In this document: positions 10,549 to 22,172 of the stretch, piece by piece
Numbering within the stretch: position 1 is the first letter of the stretch
Layout: the number at the start of each line of letters is the position of its first letter
Source of the DNA: Diplonema japonicum
Taxonomy: Eukaryota; Euglenozoa; Diplonemea; Diplonemida; Diplonemidae
Assembly (NCBI GenBank): GCA_964019335.1
Contig: OZ025717.1
Location: 372,001-436,000 of the forward strand
Length of the DNA stretch: 64,000 nt
Direction of reading: 5' to 3'
Made by a program: the position numbers and the translations under genes
The notes under the pieces: generated by a model
The model's input: only the letters and a program-made list of their open reading frames with translations
Told to the model about the DNA's origin: nothing
Database searches by the model: none

Positions 10549-11781
10549 TCAACAATCCAATTCAATCTTTGAAATATCGATGATGCCCTGATCTATAAGA
10601 TTCTGTCTGATGGCGTCCATGTCGCCTGGGGCGATGGCGAGATCATTCTTGACTTCTTCCAAGGTTTGGAGACCGTTCTTGTGGGTCACCCGGACACGTT
10701 TACAGGAAATATTTCGGCCGGCACCCTGCCCACCAGAAATGTGCCAGCTGTTGCGAATAAGGTACTCGAAGTACTGCTCGTTGGTGATGCCAGAGGAAAT
10801 ATCATTGTAGTAAGAAACAAAGTGCTCCATCGTAACCTCGCAGTCAGGAGAGATGAAATCCCACGAAGCTGCAAACTCACCACGCATTTCATCTACCCCT
10901 ACTTGCTCCGATTCAACAAGAGGGTGGTACTTCATATCACATGACTCAACAAGCTTCTCTAACGTGAGTTCGCTTCCGTGTATTTTTTTCAGCTGCTTAA
11001 ACGCCGTCCGCACCAAGGCAGCTCGTCTCTGGTTCATCGGACCTCGTATACCGTCTAAAAACTCGGTGATGCTGATCTGCCCCGACCTGTCCCTGTCGAA
11101 GTAGTTGAACAGTAATCGCATCTCCTCATCACCCAGCTGAACCCCGTAGTCCATAAGCCCTTCAGAGAGCTCTTCAATACAGAGCTGCCCGTTCTGGTTC
11201 AGATCCATCACAGCGAGCATTCTTCGTATCTTTCGAAACCCTTCGTCGCCGCCATTCTGAAGGAGGAACGTGCGTATTTTGCTTACCAGCATGAGGTCTC
11301 TATCTATTGGTGATAGAGCCTTCCCTTGCATGGAATTCTTTGGTGGTTCCTCCCGTACTTTTGGATTCGTGTATGTTTTTGACATTTCTGTGTGCCATTG
11401 TGGGGCGCTGCCAGGGATCAATACAGGTTGGTGTCCCGGGAATATTGTTTTCTCCTTGTTCATTAGCCCTGCCATTTCTAGCTGGTCGGCTTTGTATCCC
11501 TGTTTCTCGCGCAGTGTGTTCCCGCCTCTTTCGGTCACACTTACACGTGACTCGTTCAGCTTTCTCTCCTCGTCGCTCACCAAATGCGGTCTTCTGTTGT
11601 TGTACCTCAGGTCCGCTTGTTCTTCACTCCAGTTCCCCATCAGCGTTTTGACGGAGTACCCGTTCTTACCGACTCCTTGTGTTCCTCTTTGGTGGCACCC
11701 CAGGAGGTATCCTCTTTGGTTCGGCTGGTTGAGTTTGCATGTAACTCTCTCGCTGATGCGTTCTTCGAGGTGCTCGCACAT
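10549..11781 (-). CDS. Calcyphosin-like EF-hand protein, probably flagellar
   Basis: 410 residues. Two canonical EF-hand loops, DLNQNGQLCIEE (about 193-204) and DRDRSGQISITE (about 229-240), lie in a calcyphosin-like pair, followed by weaker hands that lack full calcium ligands. The N-terminal 150 residues have no EF-hand. They contain VKTLMGNWSEEQADLRY and FPGHQPVLIPGSAPQW, short motifs of the kind found in axonemal microtubule-associated proteins, so a flagellar place is inferred. No intron. An upstream A-rich leader supports the first ATG, although a later Met (SMQGKALSP) would still keep both EF-hands. Confidence 0.75.
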   Translation of the reverse strand: MCEHLEERISERVTCKLNQPNQRGYLLGCHQRGTQGVGKNGYSVKTLMGNWSEEQADLRYNNRRPHLVSDEERKLNESRVSVTERGGNTLREKQGYKADQLEMAGLMNKEKTIFPGHQPVLIPGSAPQWHTEMSKTYTNPKVREEPPKNSMQGKALSPIDRDLMLVSKIRTFLLQNGGDEGFRKIRRMLAVMDLNQNGQLCIEELSEGLMDYGVQLGDEEMRLLFNYFDRDRSGQISITEFLDGIRGPMNQRRAALVRTAFKQLKKIHGSELTLEKLVESCDMKYHPLVESEQVGVDEMRGEFAASWDFISPDCEVTMEHFVSYYNDISSGITNEQYFEYLIRNSWHISGGQGAGRNISCKRVRVTHKNGLQTLEEVKNDLAIAPGDMDAIRQNLIDQGIIDISKIELDC

Positions 11782-11868
11782 GTTCTTTTTTCTTTGTGTA
11801 GGGTTGCACTGTGTGGGGTTTAAAAAAAAATGGATGGGAATTAGTCGTGTGTGTAAAGAAAGATTTTT

Positions 11869-13003
11869 TTAGGCTCTTTGTATGCTTGCAACCTTTCTTT
11901 TTAAGAATCTTAGCTTAGCTCGTTCCAAGTCGTCCTTGTCGTTCCTTCTCGTCATGCGTTTGATTCTGTTCTCCTGCACGAGCTTCTTCCTGTGCTCGTC
12001 GAGGTATGCAAGCTTGTCGATTGTTTTCGCTGTGGATCCAGCGTTCACGTCTTCTGTGTTCTCTCCGTCTGCGTTGTTTTCTTCTTCTTGTTCCTTTTGT
12101 TTGGCTGCTTCTGCTTCTTGTTGTTCCTTCTTCGCTGCCTCTTCGGCTGCTTTAGCTGCAGCTTCCGCTTCTTCTTCTTCCTCCCTCTTTTCTTTTTCCT
12201 CTTCTTCCTTAATCACCGAGTTGCGTTGGTCTTGCTTCATCTTTAAGTACCTGGATAAAAAAAAAAGAAAGAATTTTATATTTTTTTCTTGCAACCCACA
12301 AGTATGCATACCGTTCCCTGCGATCTTTTTTCTTTTGCTGGTCTTGTTTAAAAATCAGCCCTTCGAGTTCTTTCTGATAGTCCTCTTCGGGTTTCTCCGT
12401 GGGTGCCTCTGTTGCGGTTCTTGCGTTGAGCATGAACGAGTTGAAGGACGCGAAGCCTTTGCGTTCGACCGCGTTTTCCGCTTCCTTCTTCGCCTCGTTT
12501 GCTTCCTTCTCTTCACGCTCACGTTGCTCAGCGATCTTCTTACGGTACCCAGAGGTCACGATGGGCGCAATCTCGGAATCCACTTCTTCGTAAAATTGGT
12601 TTGTAGATTCCGCCTCTCTTTGGATGAGTCTAATGTCCGTCAGCTCTCTGTCCCGTTCACGTTGGGCAGCTGCTGACTTCATGTCGCCGATCCACTTTGC
12701 GTTCGACGACTTCGCGTGTTCCCGCTTTGCCTTCTCTACAGCTGTTTTCTTCTGTAGCATCTCGTCGTAGTTCTTCTCATAATCATACACTCCAGGCGTT
12801 TCTTCTTCTGCCTTTTCCACCAGTTCTTTCATCAGCTTGTCGTTCTTCTCTGTCTGCGCCTTTATGCTCCTTGCAACCATGTCAGCACCCCCCTCATCAC
12901 TGCTGCTGTCGTCGCCAAAGCCAGCGATCACCACGTCAACCTTAGGGTTCGCCGCCAAACCCGTCTTCTTCGGCGCTGGTTTGAAACTGAAGCTGAACGA
13001 CAT
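11869..13003 (-). CDS. NSRP1: NSRP1-like nuclear speckle splicing regulator
   Basis: Homologue of nuclear speckle splicing regulatory protein 1 (CCDC55, DUF2040). Two exons joined across a 61-nt GT-AG intron (12251-12311, donor GTATGC), phase 2, giving 357 residues; codon CG|G restores RYLKMKQ. The conserved N-terminal part shows VYDYEKNYDEM, IQREAES, IVTSGYRKKIAEQREREEKE and FNSFMLNA, matching the family core. The second exon encodes a long Glu/Ala/Lys helix, predicted coiled coil, and a basic C-terminus. Such proteins bind splicing factors; the presence of spliceosomal introns in this cluster agrees with that. Confidence 0.87.
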
Positions 13004-13463
13004 AGCAGAATGCCCTGTGACGGTGGGTGGGTGGGTATGGATTTCTTTTTTTGTTGTTGTGCCAGACGTTAAAAAATATAATAGAGGCCGGTAATATTTC
13101 TCTCGAAGCTGTCAAAGTGCCCCAAGCAACACAACATTACCAGGGGTTATTGTAGAGACAATACGATGCAGTTTTCATCTGCAGATACAGGCAGAACAAG
13201 ATAGCAGGAAACCAAGCGATCAAATAACAGCAAGAGAGACACGTGGGAAAAAAGAAGGTGGGGGGGGGGGACCTTTTCTCCATGGGCAGCAGGCTGTCCC
13301 TTTGTTTCGGAGGAAGAGGTCGGTGTGCATTCAAGTATAAAAACGTTAGCTCTTTGAAAAGAGAAGATTCAATTTGGAGCACTCGGTAAAACAAGACAAA
13401 GCTCTACCCGAAAGGTGCTCAGGTACGAGATAGCACACAACACAGTAGGATGGGAAACAGCGC
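13004..13463. other. Spacer, no gene seen
   Basis: Mixed sequence with few homopolymers except a G run near 13260-13270. No frame with family resemblance. It contains the leader of the NSRP1 gene and the 3' UTR of the esterase gene. Confidence 0.5.
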
Positions 13464-15107
13464 TCACGGGTTGTTATAAAACCCCCACTTGGCCCAGAAG
13501 TCGCACACGTCCTTCTTGAGGTCTTTCTTCATTTGTGTAGGTGTCATGAGCGACATGAAGTTGTCACCGTTAGCAACATCGTACCTGTACCTCTCCCAGG
13601 AAGGGCAGTCAGGGCACTTGATGTCACCGGATTCTGCAATAGACGCCCACCAGGCCGACATTTTAGCCGACAGGGCATGGTCCTCAGGCAGCCAGTTGGA
13701 CTGCGGGAGGTTGAAAACGTATGGGATTTCCGACCCGTGGAAGTCACCACTGGTGTTGTACGTAGGGCTGTTCAGCGTCTGGTTGAACTGGTACACGTAC
13801 ACAGGGTTCTTGCGTGCTGGGTGCGCCACCAAGGCACGGGAGAACATACGTGTTGGGCACGCGAAGAAGAAATCGGTGATGAGATGCTCCGTTCGCTCCT
13901 TGTATGTAGTCAGAGGCAGCGTCATGTAGTACTGGTCCACAGCTACTGATGCGGTTTCGTTGAGGAAGTGTCGCAGGGTCCTCTCCCAACCAGCTTTGTT
14001 GAACTCGACAGGCAGCAGGCCCCCGTTCACAATGAACGGCGTCAGCGGTGCGAAAGTAGTCCCCTCGTCATGGTTGGTCCCAATAATGAGCGGCACGTCT
14101 GTGATGGTCCCGTCGGCAGCCTGCTCGATAGGCGGTTTGGGGATGACCGTCCCGTCAACGGTCGGCCAGTACCCCATCACAGGCATGAGGCGCGTCATGA
14201 CGCCCTGGGCATCTTCAGGGTACTTCCGCCTCCATTCCAACAACGGCGACAGAACCTCGTTCACAGTGAGGGACCTAAGGCACTTCATTTGCACCTGCTG
14301 TCCGACGGACGACGGGCATCCGACCTTTTCCGCGTAGAATTCGCCGAAGCGGGTGGCGTTGGAATACGAGAGGAAGGACACGTCACTGACGGGTACAGAC
14401 GACTCCGCAGCTGCTGCGTGGAAGTAAGGGCGTGAGCTTGGCATGGCCAGCTGCGCGATGACAGAGACGCCACCGGCCGACTCGCCGAAGATCATGACGC
14501 TGTCCTTGTCACCACCGAAGGCAGCGATGTTCTGGTTCACCCACCGCATGCCAAACTGCTGGTCGAGCAGACCGTAGTTCCCCGTTGTGTTATGCTCAGC
14601 AAACATGGCATCCAGTGCCATGAAGCCCAGGCTGCCCACTCGGTAGTTCATGGCCACAACTATCCTGTTATACTTGAGTGCTAAGTTCGCTCCGTTGTAC
14701 GCATTACCTTGGTCGTCGGCACCAAGCACGAACCCGCCACCGTAGATCCACACCATCACAGGGAGCTTACTGCCGCTGGTCATGTTGCTTGGGCGGTATA
14801 CATCCAACGTGAGGCAGTCTTCCTTACCGAAGCTCACATCTGTGAAAATATGTAGTTGTGGGCACTCAGCGGGCTGTACATCCGCAGGCAGCCTCTTCAC
14901 TTCGCTCCATGGCTCAGGATCCACAGGTGGTGCAAACCGCAGCTCCCCCATAGGCGGCTTGGCAAACGGGATACCCCAAAAGTACTGCGTCCCCGTCACT
15001 TTGTTCACATGACCTTCTACCTTACCCCACTTCGTTTCCACGATAAGAGGCTCCTGGCACACTGCCCCGTAGGCAGCAGCCAATAGACAAACAACAGTGT
15101 TTTTCAT
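13464..15107 (-). CDS. Secreted type-B carboxylesterase
   Basis: 547-residue alpha/beta hydrolase of the carboxylesterase/cholinesterase family. The start is at MKNTVVCLLAAAYG, a signal peptide; upstream in-frame Met codons give an untypical hydrophobic extension. Landmarks: YFWGIPFAKPPMGELRF, EDCLTLDVYRP, oxyanion IYGGGF (about 121-126), nucleophile elbow GESAGG with Ser at about 210, acid Glu in NHDEGT and His in GDFHGSEIPYVF. The triad is complete, so activity on esters is likely; the natural substrate is unknown. With the GH18 genes it forms a run of secreted hydrolases. Single exon. Confidence 0.93.
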   Translation of the reverse strand: MKNTVVCLLAAAYGAVCQEPLIVETKWGKVEGHVNKVTGTQYFWGIPFAKPPMGELRFAPPVDPEPWSEVKRLPADVQPAECPQLHIFTDVSFGKEDCLTLDVYRPSNMTSGSKLPVMVWIYGGGFVLGADDQGNAYNGANLALKYNRIVVAMNYRVGSLGFMALDAMFAEHNTTGNYGLLDQQFGMRWVNQNIAAFGGDKDSVMIFGESAGGVSVIAQLAMPSSRPYFHAAAAESSVPVSDVSFLSYSNATRFGEFYAEKVGCPSSVGQQVQMKCLRSLTVNEVLSPLLEWRRKYPEDAQGVMTRLMPVMGYWPTVDGTVIPKPPIEQAADGTITDVPLIIGTNHDEGTTFAPLTPFIVNGGLLPVEFNKAGWERTLRHFLNETASVAVDQYYMTLPLTTYKERTEHLITDFFFACPTRMFSRALVAHPARKNPVYVYQFNQTLNSPTYNTSGDFHGSEIPYVFNLPQSNWLPEDHALSAKMSAWWASIAESGDIKCPDCPSWERYRYDVANGDNFMSLMTPTQMKKDLKKDVCDFWAKWGFYNNP

Positions 15108-15583
15108 CTGCCCCTGGTGGGTTGGTTTTAGAAGCAACGTAATGAATGTAGAGAGAAAGGAAAACAAAAGGGGTGACACGAGGGAGGGGTAAAAAAGTAG
15201 GGGGGATAAATGAGTGACCAAGTGTCACTATTGTTCATTTTTTTATCCTCATTTTTTTTTCTTCCACAATTGTCTTGTCTTGTCTTGTAATAAAAATAAT
15301 AAAGGGGAAAAAAAACCACATAAAATAACTTGGAAAGCACTGGGAGAGGAGAAACAAACAAGAAATAGCATCTGCCCTATAGACGCTCAACACCGTTAGC
15401 ATCGTGCGAAAGATGGCAGCAGCATGAAGCAGAGGGAGGAAAAGGGTTCAAAAACATTTTACCACAGGAATGGGAAGCACATCAGGAATGGGGACCCAAG
15501 CTTCATAAGCCCAGGAGAGGAGTTTTTTCGTTTTTTTTTTTTTTTTTTTTTTTTTAAATTCTCAAGCATCAATGCGAGAGTGC
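15108..15583. other. Spacer with diverged direct repeats
   Basis: Contains GGAAAGCACTGGGAGAGG near 15331 and ATGGCAGCAGCATGAAGCAG near 15412. Both recur, diverged, at about 15698 and 15828. These look like repeated 3'-flank segments of the GH18-2 gene. A T run of over 20 lies near 15530-15555. Confidence 0.55.
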
Positions 15584-15695
15584 CTACTTCCAAGGAGGGA
15601 TGACACCACTGCACCTGGAGCTCCCCGGGAGGAGCTTCTTGCAGAGGGCTTGGGCAAGCTGGGTCGGGGTCGCCTGTCCCGCCTCAGCAGGCTTG
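15584..15695 (-). pseudogene. Duplicated 3' end of GH18-2
   Basis: These 112 nt are identical, base for base as far as I can read, to 16067-16178, the last 36 codons and stop of the neighbouring GH18 gene. The copy breaks off after the codons for KPAEAGQAT..., with no barrel upstream, so it encodes nothing alone. It marks a tandem duplication of the gene's end about 483 nt downstream. Related flank motifs on both sides show that the duplicated block was larger and has partly decayed. Confidence 0.9.
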
Positions 15696-16066
15696 GGAAG
15701 CACTGGGAGTGGGGAAAGGATTGAAAGTAGAAAAGAAATAAAGCACACAAAAGGAGAGAAAGAAAAACCCCTCTTGATGAACTGCCAGGTAAATGGACGG
15801 CCAACGCTGTTTGCGTTGTGTGGGAAGAGATGGCAGCAGGAATGAAGCAGTGGGGAAGGGAGGGAAATTGGGTGGACACGAGACATTTTTACCACAATAA
15901 AGAAAAAAATCACACTGCTGTGGGGAAGATATACAAACACCCACCAAACGGGAAAGAAGAAAGAAGGAAAGAAAGAAAGAGGGAGAAAGAAAAAAAAGAA
16001 TGAAGAATACTCGATGGTTTTCTCTCTTTTTTTTTGTCCCCCCCCACATCATTCACACCCTCTCCT

Positions 16067-17494
16067 CTACTTCCAAGGAGGGATGACACCACTGCACCTG
16101 GAGCTCCCCGGGAGGAGCTTCTTGCAGAGGGCTTGGGCAAGCTGGGTCGGGGTCGCCTGTCCCGCCTCAGCAGGCTTGTACATCTCCCAGAAGAACCCTC
16201 CCGCGTGGGAGGACTGGGTCTGAGAGATGATGCTGTCCATCATCTGGGTGGTGAGGGGAAGCTGGTGGGTGGGGTCGTGCTTGGGGTCCGGGTAGGCGGG
16301 GGTCCCGATCTCGTAGCCGACAGAGGCGGCGATGGGAACCTCCTTGTAGGTGTTCATGTAGAAGGCCACCTGCTGGTCCAGCTGGCACACCCCGGGCTGC
16401 GGGCACTCGTGGTACTGCTCGTTCGAGCTCAGGTCGTAGGTCATCACGTTCACCCCTCCAGAGCTGGGGCCTCCCGCCATGAAGCTCACCAGGTCAGGGT
16501 AGGCTTGGTTCACCTTCAACCACAACCCCTTCAGGTTCCCTCCCCACCAGCTCCCTCCCCACGCCCCCACAGCTCCCGCCGCAGTCGACAGCTTCATCTT
16601 CGGCGCCACCTTCCTCATCGTCCCCTCCACGTTCTTCAGGATAGCCGCGTACTTGTACACGGTCTGCTGCAGGTCCCAAGGCCCCGTCCCCGTCTTGAAG
16701 GTGTCGGCGTGCCACATCTCCTCGTAGTCGACGTCCACCCCTGCGCACCCCAGGTCCTTCGCCAGGTGCACGAGGTCCTCGTAAGGGTTCCTCCCTGCCG
16801 ACAGGTACGCCGTCATCCCCGGAACCAGGGTCGAGATCCCTGTCTTCGGATCCGTCCACTGCTGCCCGGGGATCATGTTCTCGTTCCACTGGGGTGTCGC
16901 CGCCCCGTTCGCTCCCGCCTCCACGTACTCCTTCGCAGCCTTCCAAGAAGCAGAGTGCGAGGGCTCAGGGAAGATGGAGAAGGACTTGTCGAGAGAGGTG
17001 TGCTGCGAGGGAGGCTCGCACACGTAGCAGTACTGGTTCCCCTTCGTGCAGCCGCTCAAGCTGCCCCCTCCGAACTCTTGGATCTTCCAGTAGTTCGGGG
17101 TGCTCGTCCCGTAGCCTCCGACCGAGTAGCGCATGTACAGGTAAGGGTAGCAGTTGTAGTTCCACCCTCCCATCGACAGGAAGGTCTCCACCCCGCCCGC
17201 CTCCAGCTGCTTCACGTACTGCTCCACCTCCGCGAACCCACCGTCCGCCGCCGCCGTCAGGTTCAGCCCCGTCCCGACAAGGGTCCGCGACCCGTTCACG
17301 TACAGCATCGTCGGCGACACGAACGACAGCCACATCCTGTTCACAGGGAGGCTCCCAGCCTTGCTCGCAAGCACCTTCAGCTGCTGCACGTCCTGCACAA
17401 GGAGGTACCCGCCCACGTAGTTCTTCCCAGCTCCTTCCGTCCCCGTTGCGAGAAGCAGTGCTGCTGCCAGTGAACTCAGTAACAAGCCTGACAT
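16067..17494 (-). CDS. Secreted GH18-family protein (GH18-2)
   Basis: 475 residues from MSGLLLSSLAAALLLATG, a signal peptide; upstream in-frame Met codons are not favoured. The SxGG motif is FLSMGGWN (about 106-112). The catalytic strand reads AGVDVDYEE, keeping two Asp and the acid Glu (about 258) but lacking the first Asp of DxxDxDxE, where Leu/Gly stands. NVMTYDLSS and GGFFWEMYKP match later barrel strands. It is only distantly related to GH18-1. A Cys-rich insert lies at about 149-168. Activity is probable, with altered specificity possible. The gene's 3' end is duplicated at 15584-15695. Confidence 0.87.
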   Translation of the reverse strand: MSGLLLSSLAAALLLATGTEGAGKNYVGGYLLVQDVQQLKVLASKAGSLPVNRMWLSFVSPTMLYVNGSRTLVGTGLNLTAAADGGFAEVEQYVKQLEAGGVETFLSMGGWNYNCYPYLYMRYSVGGYGTSTPNYWKIQEFGGGSLSGCTKGNQYCYVCEPPSQHTSLDKSFSIFPEPSHSASWKAAKEYVEAGANGAATPQWNENMIPGQQWTDPKTGISTLVPGMTAYLSAGRNPYEDLVHLAKDLGCAGVDVDYEEMWHADTFKTGTGPWDLQQTVYKYAAILKNVEGTMRKVAPKMKLSTAAGAVGAWGGSWWGGNLKGLWLKVNQAYPDLVSFMAGGPSSGGVNVMTYDLSSNEQYHECPQPGVCQLDQQVAFYMNTYKEVPIAASVGYEIGTPAYPDPKHDPTHQLPLTTQMMDSIISQTQSSHAGGFFWEMYKPAEAGQATPTQLAQALCKKLLPGSSRCSGVIPPWK

Positions 17495-18338
17495 GTCTTT
17501 TATTTTTTTGAGAGTTTCCTCTTTGTTGTTTCGTGAATCCTTTTCGTTGTGGTTTTGTTGTGCTAGCGAGATCACTCGAAAAATGGCCGTGCCACAGTGC
17601 ACGAAGGATATCAGTCTCGTCTTCTAATAAAATAATGTGATCAGGAGGCCTGTTGAGGGACTTCACACGCAAATTGCCAAATTATATAAAAGTGTCATCA
17701 CTTGTCTTTCTTATACCCCTCGGAAGCAGATGGAATTCACTGGACAGAACAAAAGTACAACGAAAAGAGCATCCTTTTTTCTTTTTCTCGCAAAGAGGAT
17801 AGCCTCAGGAAAGTACCAATCAACTTTGATGAGAAACCAAGCAGTGCTTTCCATTCTTCTTCTTGCGAGACAGAAAAAAGCAGGTCTCGCCATCATCGGT
17901 GACCGATCAGTGCACAGTGGGCTCAGTCAGGCTAAGGCATGATGTGGCTCGAGAAATGCTATTCATTTTCCAAGGTTCTTTGATACCATGGAAGCAGTAA
18001 ATTTGGTTTTTAAATGTATGACACATGGTTGTCCCATGCCACGTAAGAGCCCTTTAAGCATCGAGGCAGGGATAGAATATATGTACCGCAGCAAAGGGAA
18101 AGGGGGTTTGACCCCCCCACCTCTGTTGACTTGCTTTACGAGCCGATCAGCGGGGAGCTGTGCACCACGGTGACAAAGGGTGCCTCCCATCCAAAGATTC
18201 GGTCGAGGGTTTAAAAGGTGTTGGGCTGTTTGGTTGTTTAGGAAGCAGGTCCCGCCATCATCATCTGTGACCGATCAGTGCATGGTGGGCACAATCAGAC
18301 TGTGACTCAAGTCACACAGAAGATAGTCATCAAATCTT

Positions 18339-18393
18339 CCCAACGAATCCTAATGGTGTGTGCTACAGGGAAGCACCCCATGGTCCTGTTGGG
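18339..18393. other. R3 hairpin, copy a
   Basis: 55-nt unit. Outer stem CCCAAC/GTTGGG, middle stem ATGG/CCAT, inner stem GTGCT/AGCAC, loop ACAGGGA. Strand of any RNA is unknown. Confidence 0.65.
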
Positions 18394-18810
18394 TGGACAA
18401 TTATATTTTTTTTTAGCTGCTGCACATCAGTGAAAATGGGAAGCAGGTCTCGCCATCATCGGTGACCGATCAGTGCACAGTGGGCTCAGTCAGGCTAAGG
18501 CATGATGTGGCTCAGAGCGCCAGAAGGGAAAAAAAAAAAGTTTTATTTGCAATCTCCATTCGTACACGGATATCAGTCTCGTCTTCTAAGAAAATAAATG
18601 TGATCAGGAGGCCTGTTGAGGGACTTCACACGCAAATTGCCAAATTATAAAAGTGTTGTCATCATTCGTCTTTCTTTCCAAGAACAATAGATGACACCAG
18701 GAAGCAGCTCTCGCCATCATCGGTGACCGATCAGTGCACAGTGGGCTCAGTCAGGCTAAGGCATGATGTGGCTCAAAAAAAACAATCGCTGGTTGGCATC
18801 ATCAAATCTT

Positions 18811-18865
18811 CCCAACGAATCCTAATGGTGTGTGCTACAGGGAAGCACCCCATGGTCCTGTTGGG
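18811..18865. other. R3 hairpin, copy b
   Basis: Same 55-nt unit and stems as copy a, inside a longer near-identical segment that starts ATCAAATCTTCCCAACG. Confidence 0.65.
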
Positions 18866-19043
18866 TGGCTTCTCAACTACTTCTTCCTGTCAACAAGGAC
18901 TTCTCCTGCAAGCAACAGCACCTCTGCGACAAGGGTGTGACGAGGGACTGCACAGGCAGCACTCTCCCGCCAAAGTAACTCGTCGTGTCCTTACTTTGTT
19001 CCATCCTTTCTCTTCTTCTTCTTCTTCTTCTTCTTCTCATCTG

Positions 19044-19098
19044 CCCAACAATTCCTAGTGGTGTGTGCCACTTAGGAGGCACCCCACGGTCCGGTTGG
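19044..19098. other. R3 hairpin, copy c (diverged, covarying)
   Basis: Diverged 55-nt unit. Middle stem is now GTGG/CCAC and inner stem GTGCC/GGCAC: one A-T pair became G-C and one T-A pair became C-G, so pairing is kept while sequence changes. Preceded by a (CTT)n tract. Confidence 0.7.
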
Positions 19099-19260
19099 AC
19101 GCCCTGCTACCTCAACTCCCCTCTTTGCACAAAGGATATCAGTCTCGTCTTCTAAGAAAATAAATGTGATCAGGAGGCCTGTTGAGGGACTTCACACGCA
19201 AATTGCCAAATTATAAAAGTGTTGTCATCATTCGTTACCTTCTTTACCCCTCGGAAGCAG

Positions 19261-19827
19261 ATAGAGAAAAATGTGAATAATAATAAAAAAACAGAGGAAA
19301 ACAGGGGAAGCATGAAAGGAGAAAAAAAAAGAGAAAAAAAAAGTGGGGAAAGAAAATGACAGCCGGTAGGAAAGTAGGGTAACACTAAACCGATGGATGG
19401 TGGGTGAAGCTAAAAAAAAGAAAAACGTACCCAAACCCGAAAAGGAAAAAAAAATGGGGGGAAATATTTCTGTCAAAAGGGGAAGGGAGGTAATGAAGAA
19501 AAAAATAAGGGGGGCATAAAAAAAGAAAACCCAAGCAAAAAAAAAGAATAAAAGGAACCCAAAAAATACCACTTGAAAAGGAAAAAAAAATCCCTTTTTT
19601 TTTTCAATCTCGGTCAAAAAACATTTTTTCCAGCAAAAACAAATACCGATTTTTTTTTTTTTTTTTTTTTTTTCCATCCGAAAGGGAGGGGAGCGGGGGG
19701 CTTACCATAACTGTCAAAAAAAGGGGACCCTGGGAAAAAAAGGTGATGGCTTTTTTTTTTTTTTTTTTTTTTGGAGAATCCATTTTTATGTTTTTTTTTT
19801 TCCCTTCATTAATTTCTGCAAGTGATT
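19261..19827. other. Homopolymer-rich spacer
   Basis: A- and T-run-rich 3' region of the ATP synthase beta gene. Lys/Phe frames only. Confidence 0.6.
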
Positions 19828-21618
<1,791 letters not shown>

Positions 21619-22066
21619 TTTATTTCTTTAATGTAATAGACTAAGGAGTTCTCCTGTGGAAAATCTAACATTTTTGATGGACTCAAAGAATAAAGGATCC
21701 ACTACATGGTCTTTTCCTAATTAAGGAAGAAACCAACAACGACTTGGAAGAACCAAAAAAAAGAGGGGGAAGAGTGGGGAGGACAAAACAACAACCACGG
21801 AAGGACGTAAGCCACGCAGATGCCAAAAATAAAAAAAATGAAAGGAAACAAAAGAAGAAAATAGCAGCGTCACAGCAAAGTGTCAAATAACTACAGGTCC
21901 CCCTCTTTTTTTTTTCTGGTTTTTTTTTTGTTTTCTTGCCTAAACAAGGAAATCGTAAATGCGCAAAAAAAAAAAAGTAGAAAAAAAAAAGAGAGGGGTC
22001 CCGTGCACAATACTCGTCTTTTGGCAGGGTGGGAGATGACGTAAAAAAAAAAAAAAAAAAAAAAAA
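21619..22066. other. Spacer, no gene seen
   Basis: A/T-homopolymer-rich leader region of the ATP synthase gene; no supported gene. Confidence 0.5.
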
Positions 22067-22172
22067 ACTAGTTTGGCATCCATTTGTTTGTGCGCACGAC
22101 CTCTACCCAATAAAATAGCTCATTACGCTGCCATCAACTAGTTTTTAGTCTCGACAATAATATTGTTAAAAC
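22067..22172. repeat. Dispersed foldback element F, copy 1
   Basis: About 106 nt following a long A run. Ends pair: ACTAGTT...AACTAGT plus TGGC...GCCA with a TC bulge. A second small inverted motif, ACAATAATATTGT, follows. A copy lies at 53609-53720 with the same ends and GTTTGTGCGCACGA core but a diverged middle. Confidence 0.75.

Larger units (their letters stand above)
17606..19260. repeat. Mosaic of three short repeat families (R1, R2, R3)
   Basis: R1 (about 105 nt, beginning GGATATCAGTCTCGTCTTCT and containing GATCAGGAGGCCTGTTGAGG) starts at 17606, 18568 and 19134. R2 (about 75 nt, beginning GGAAGCAGGTCTCGCC and containing GTGACCGATCAGTGCACAGT) lies at about 17879-17950, 18241-18310 (diverged), 18439-18513 and 18700-18774. 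R3 (55-nt core) lies at 18339-18393, 18811-18865 and 19044-19098. Order and spacing vary, as in shuffled duplications. R2 ends can pair (GCCA/TGGC and TCAT/ATGA with a 2-nt bulge). No coding frame is kept among copies. This block separates ATP synthase beta from GH18-2. Confidence 0.85.

Noticed and set aside
16034-17473. 479-codon open frame on the plus strand
   Set aside because: Exact antisense of GH18-2. The high GC of that gene removes stops on the other strand; the translation is Arg/His/Val-rich with no domain.
17606-19260. C/D-box snoRNA genes in the R1-R3 block
   Set aside because: ATGATG and CTGA-like words occur but not with correct C/D spacing and terminal pairing, so no snoRNA is called; only the hairpin is reported.
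17606-19260. CRISPR array
   Set aside because: Units are long, unequally spaced and of three kinds, without spacers of uniform length, in a nuclear eukaryotic sequence.
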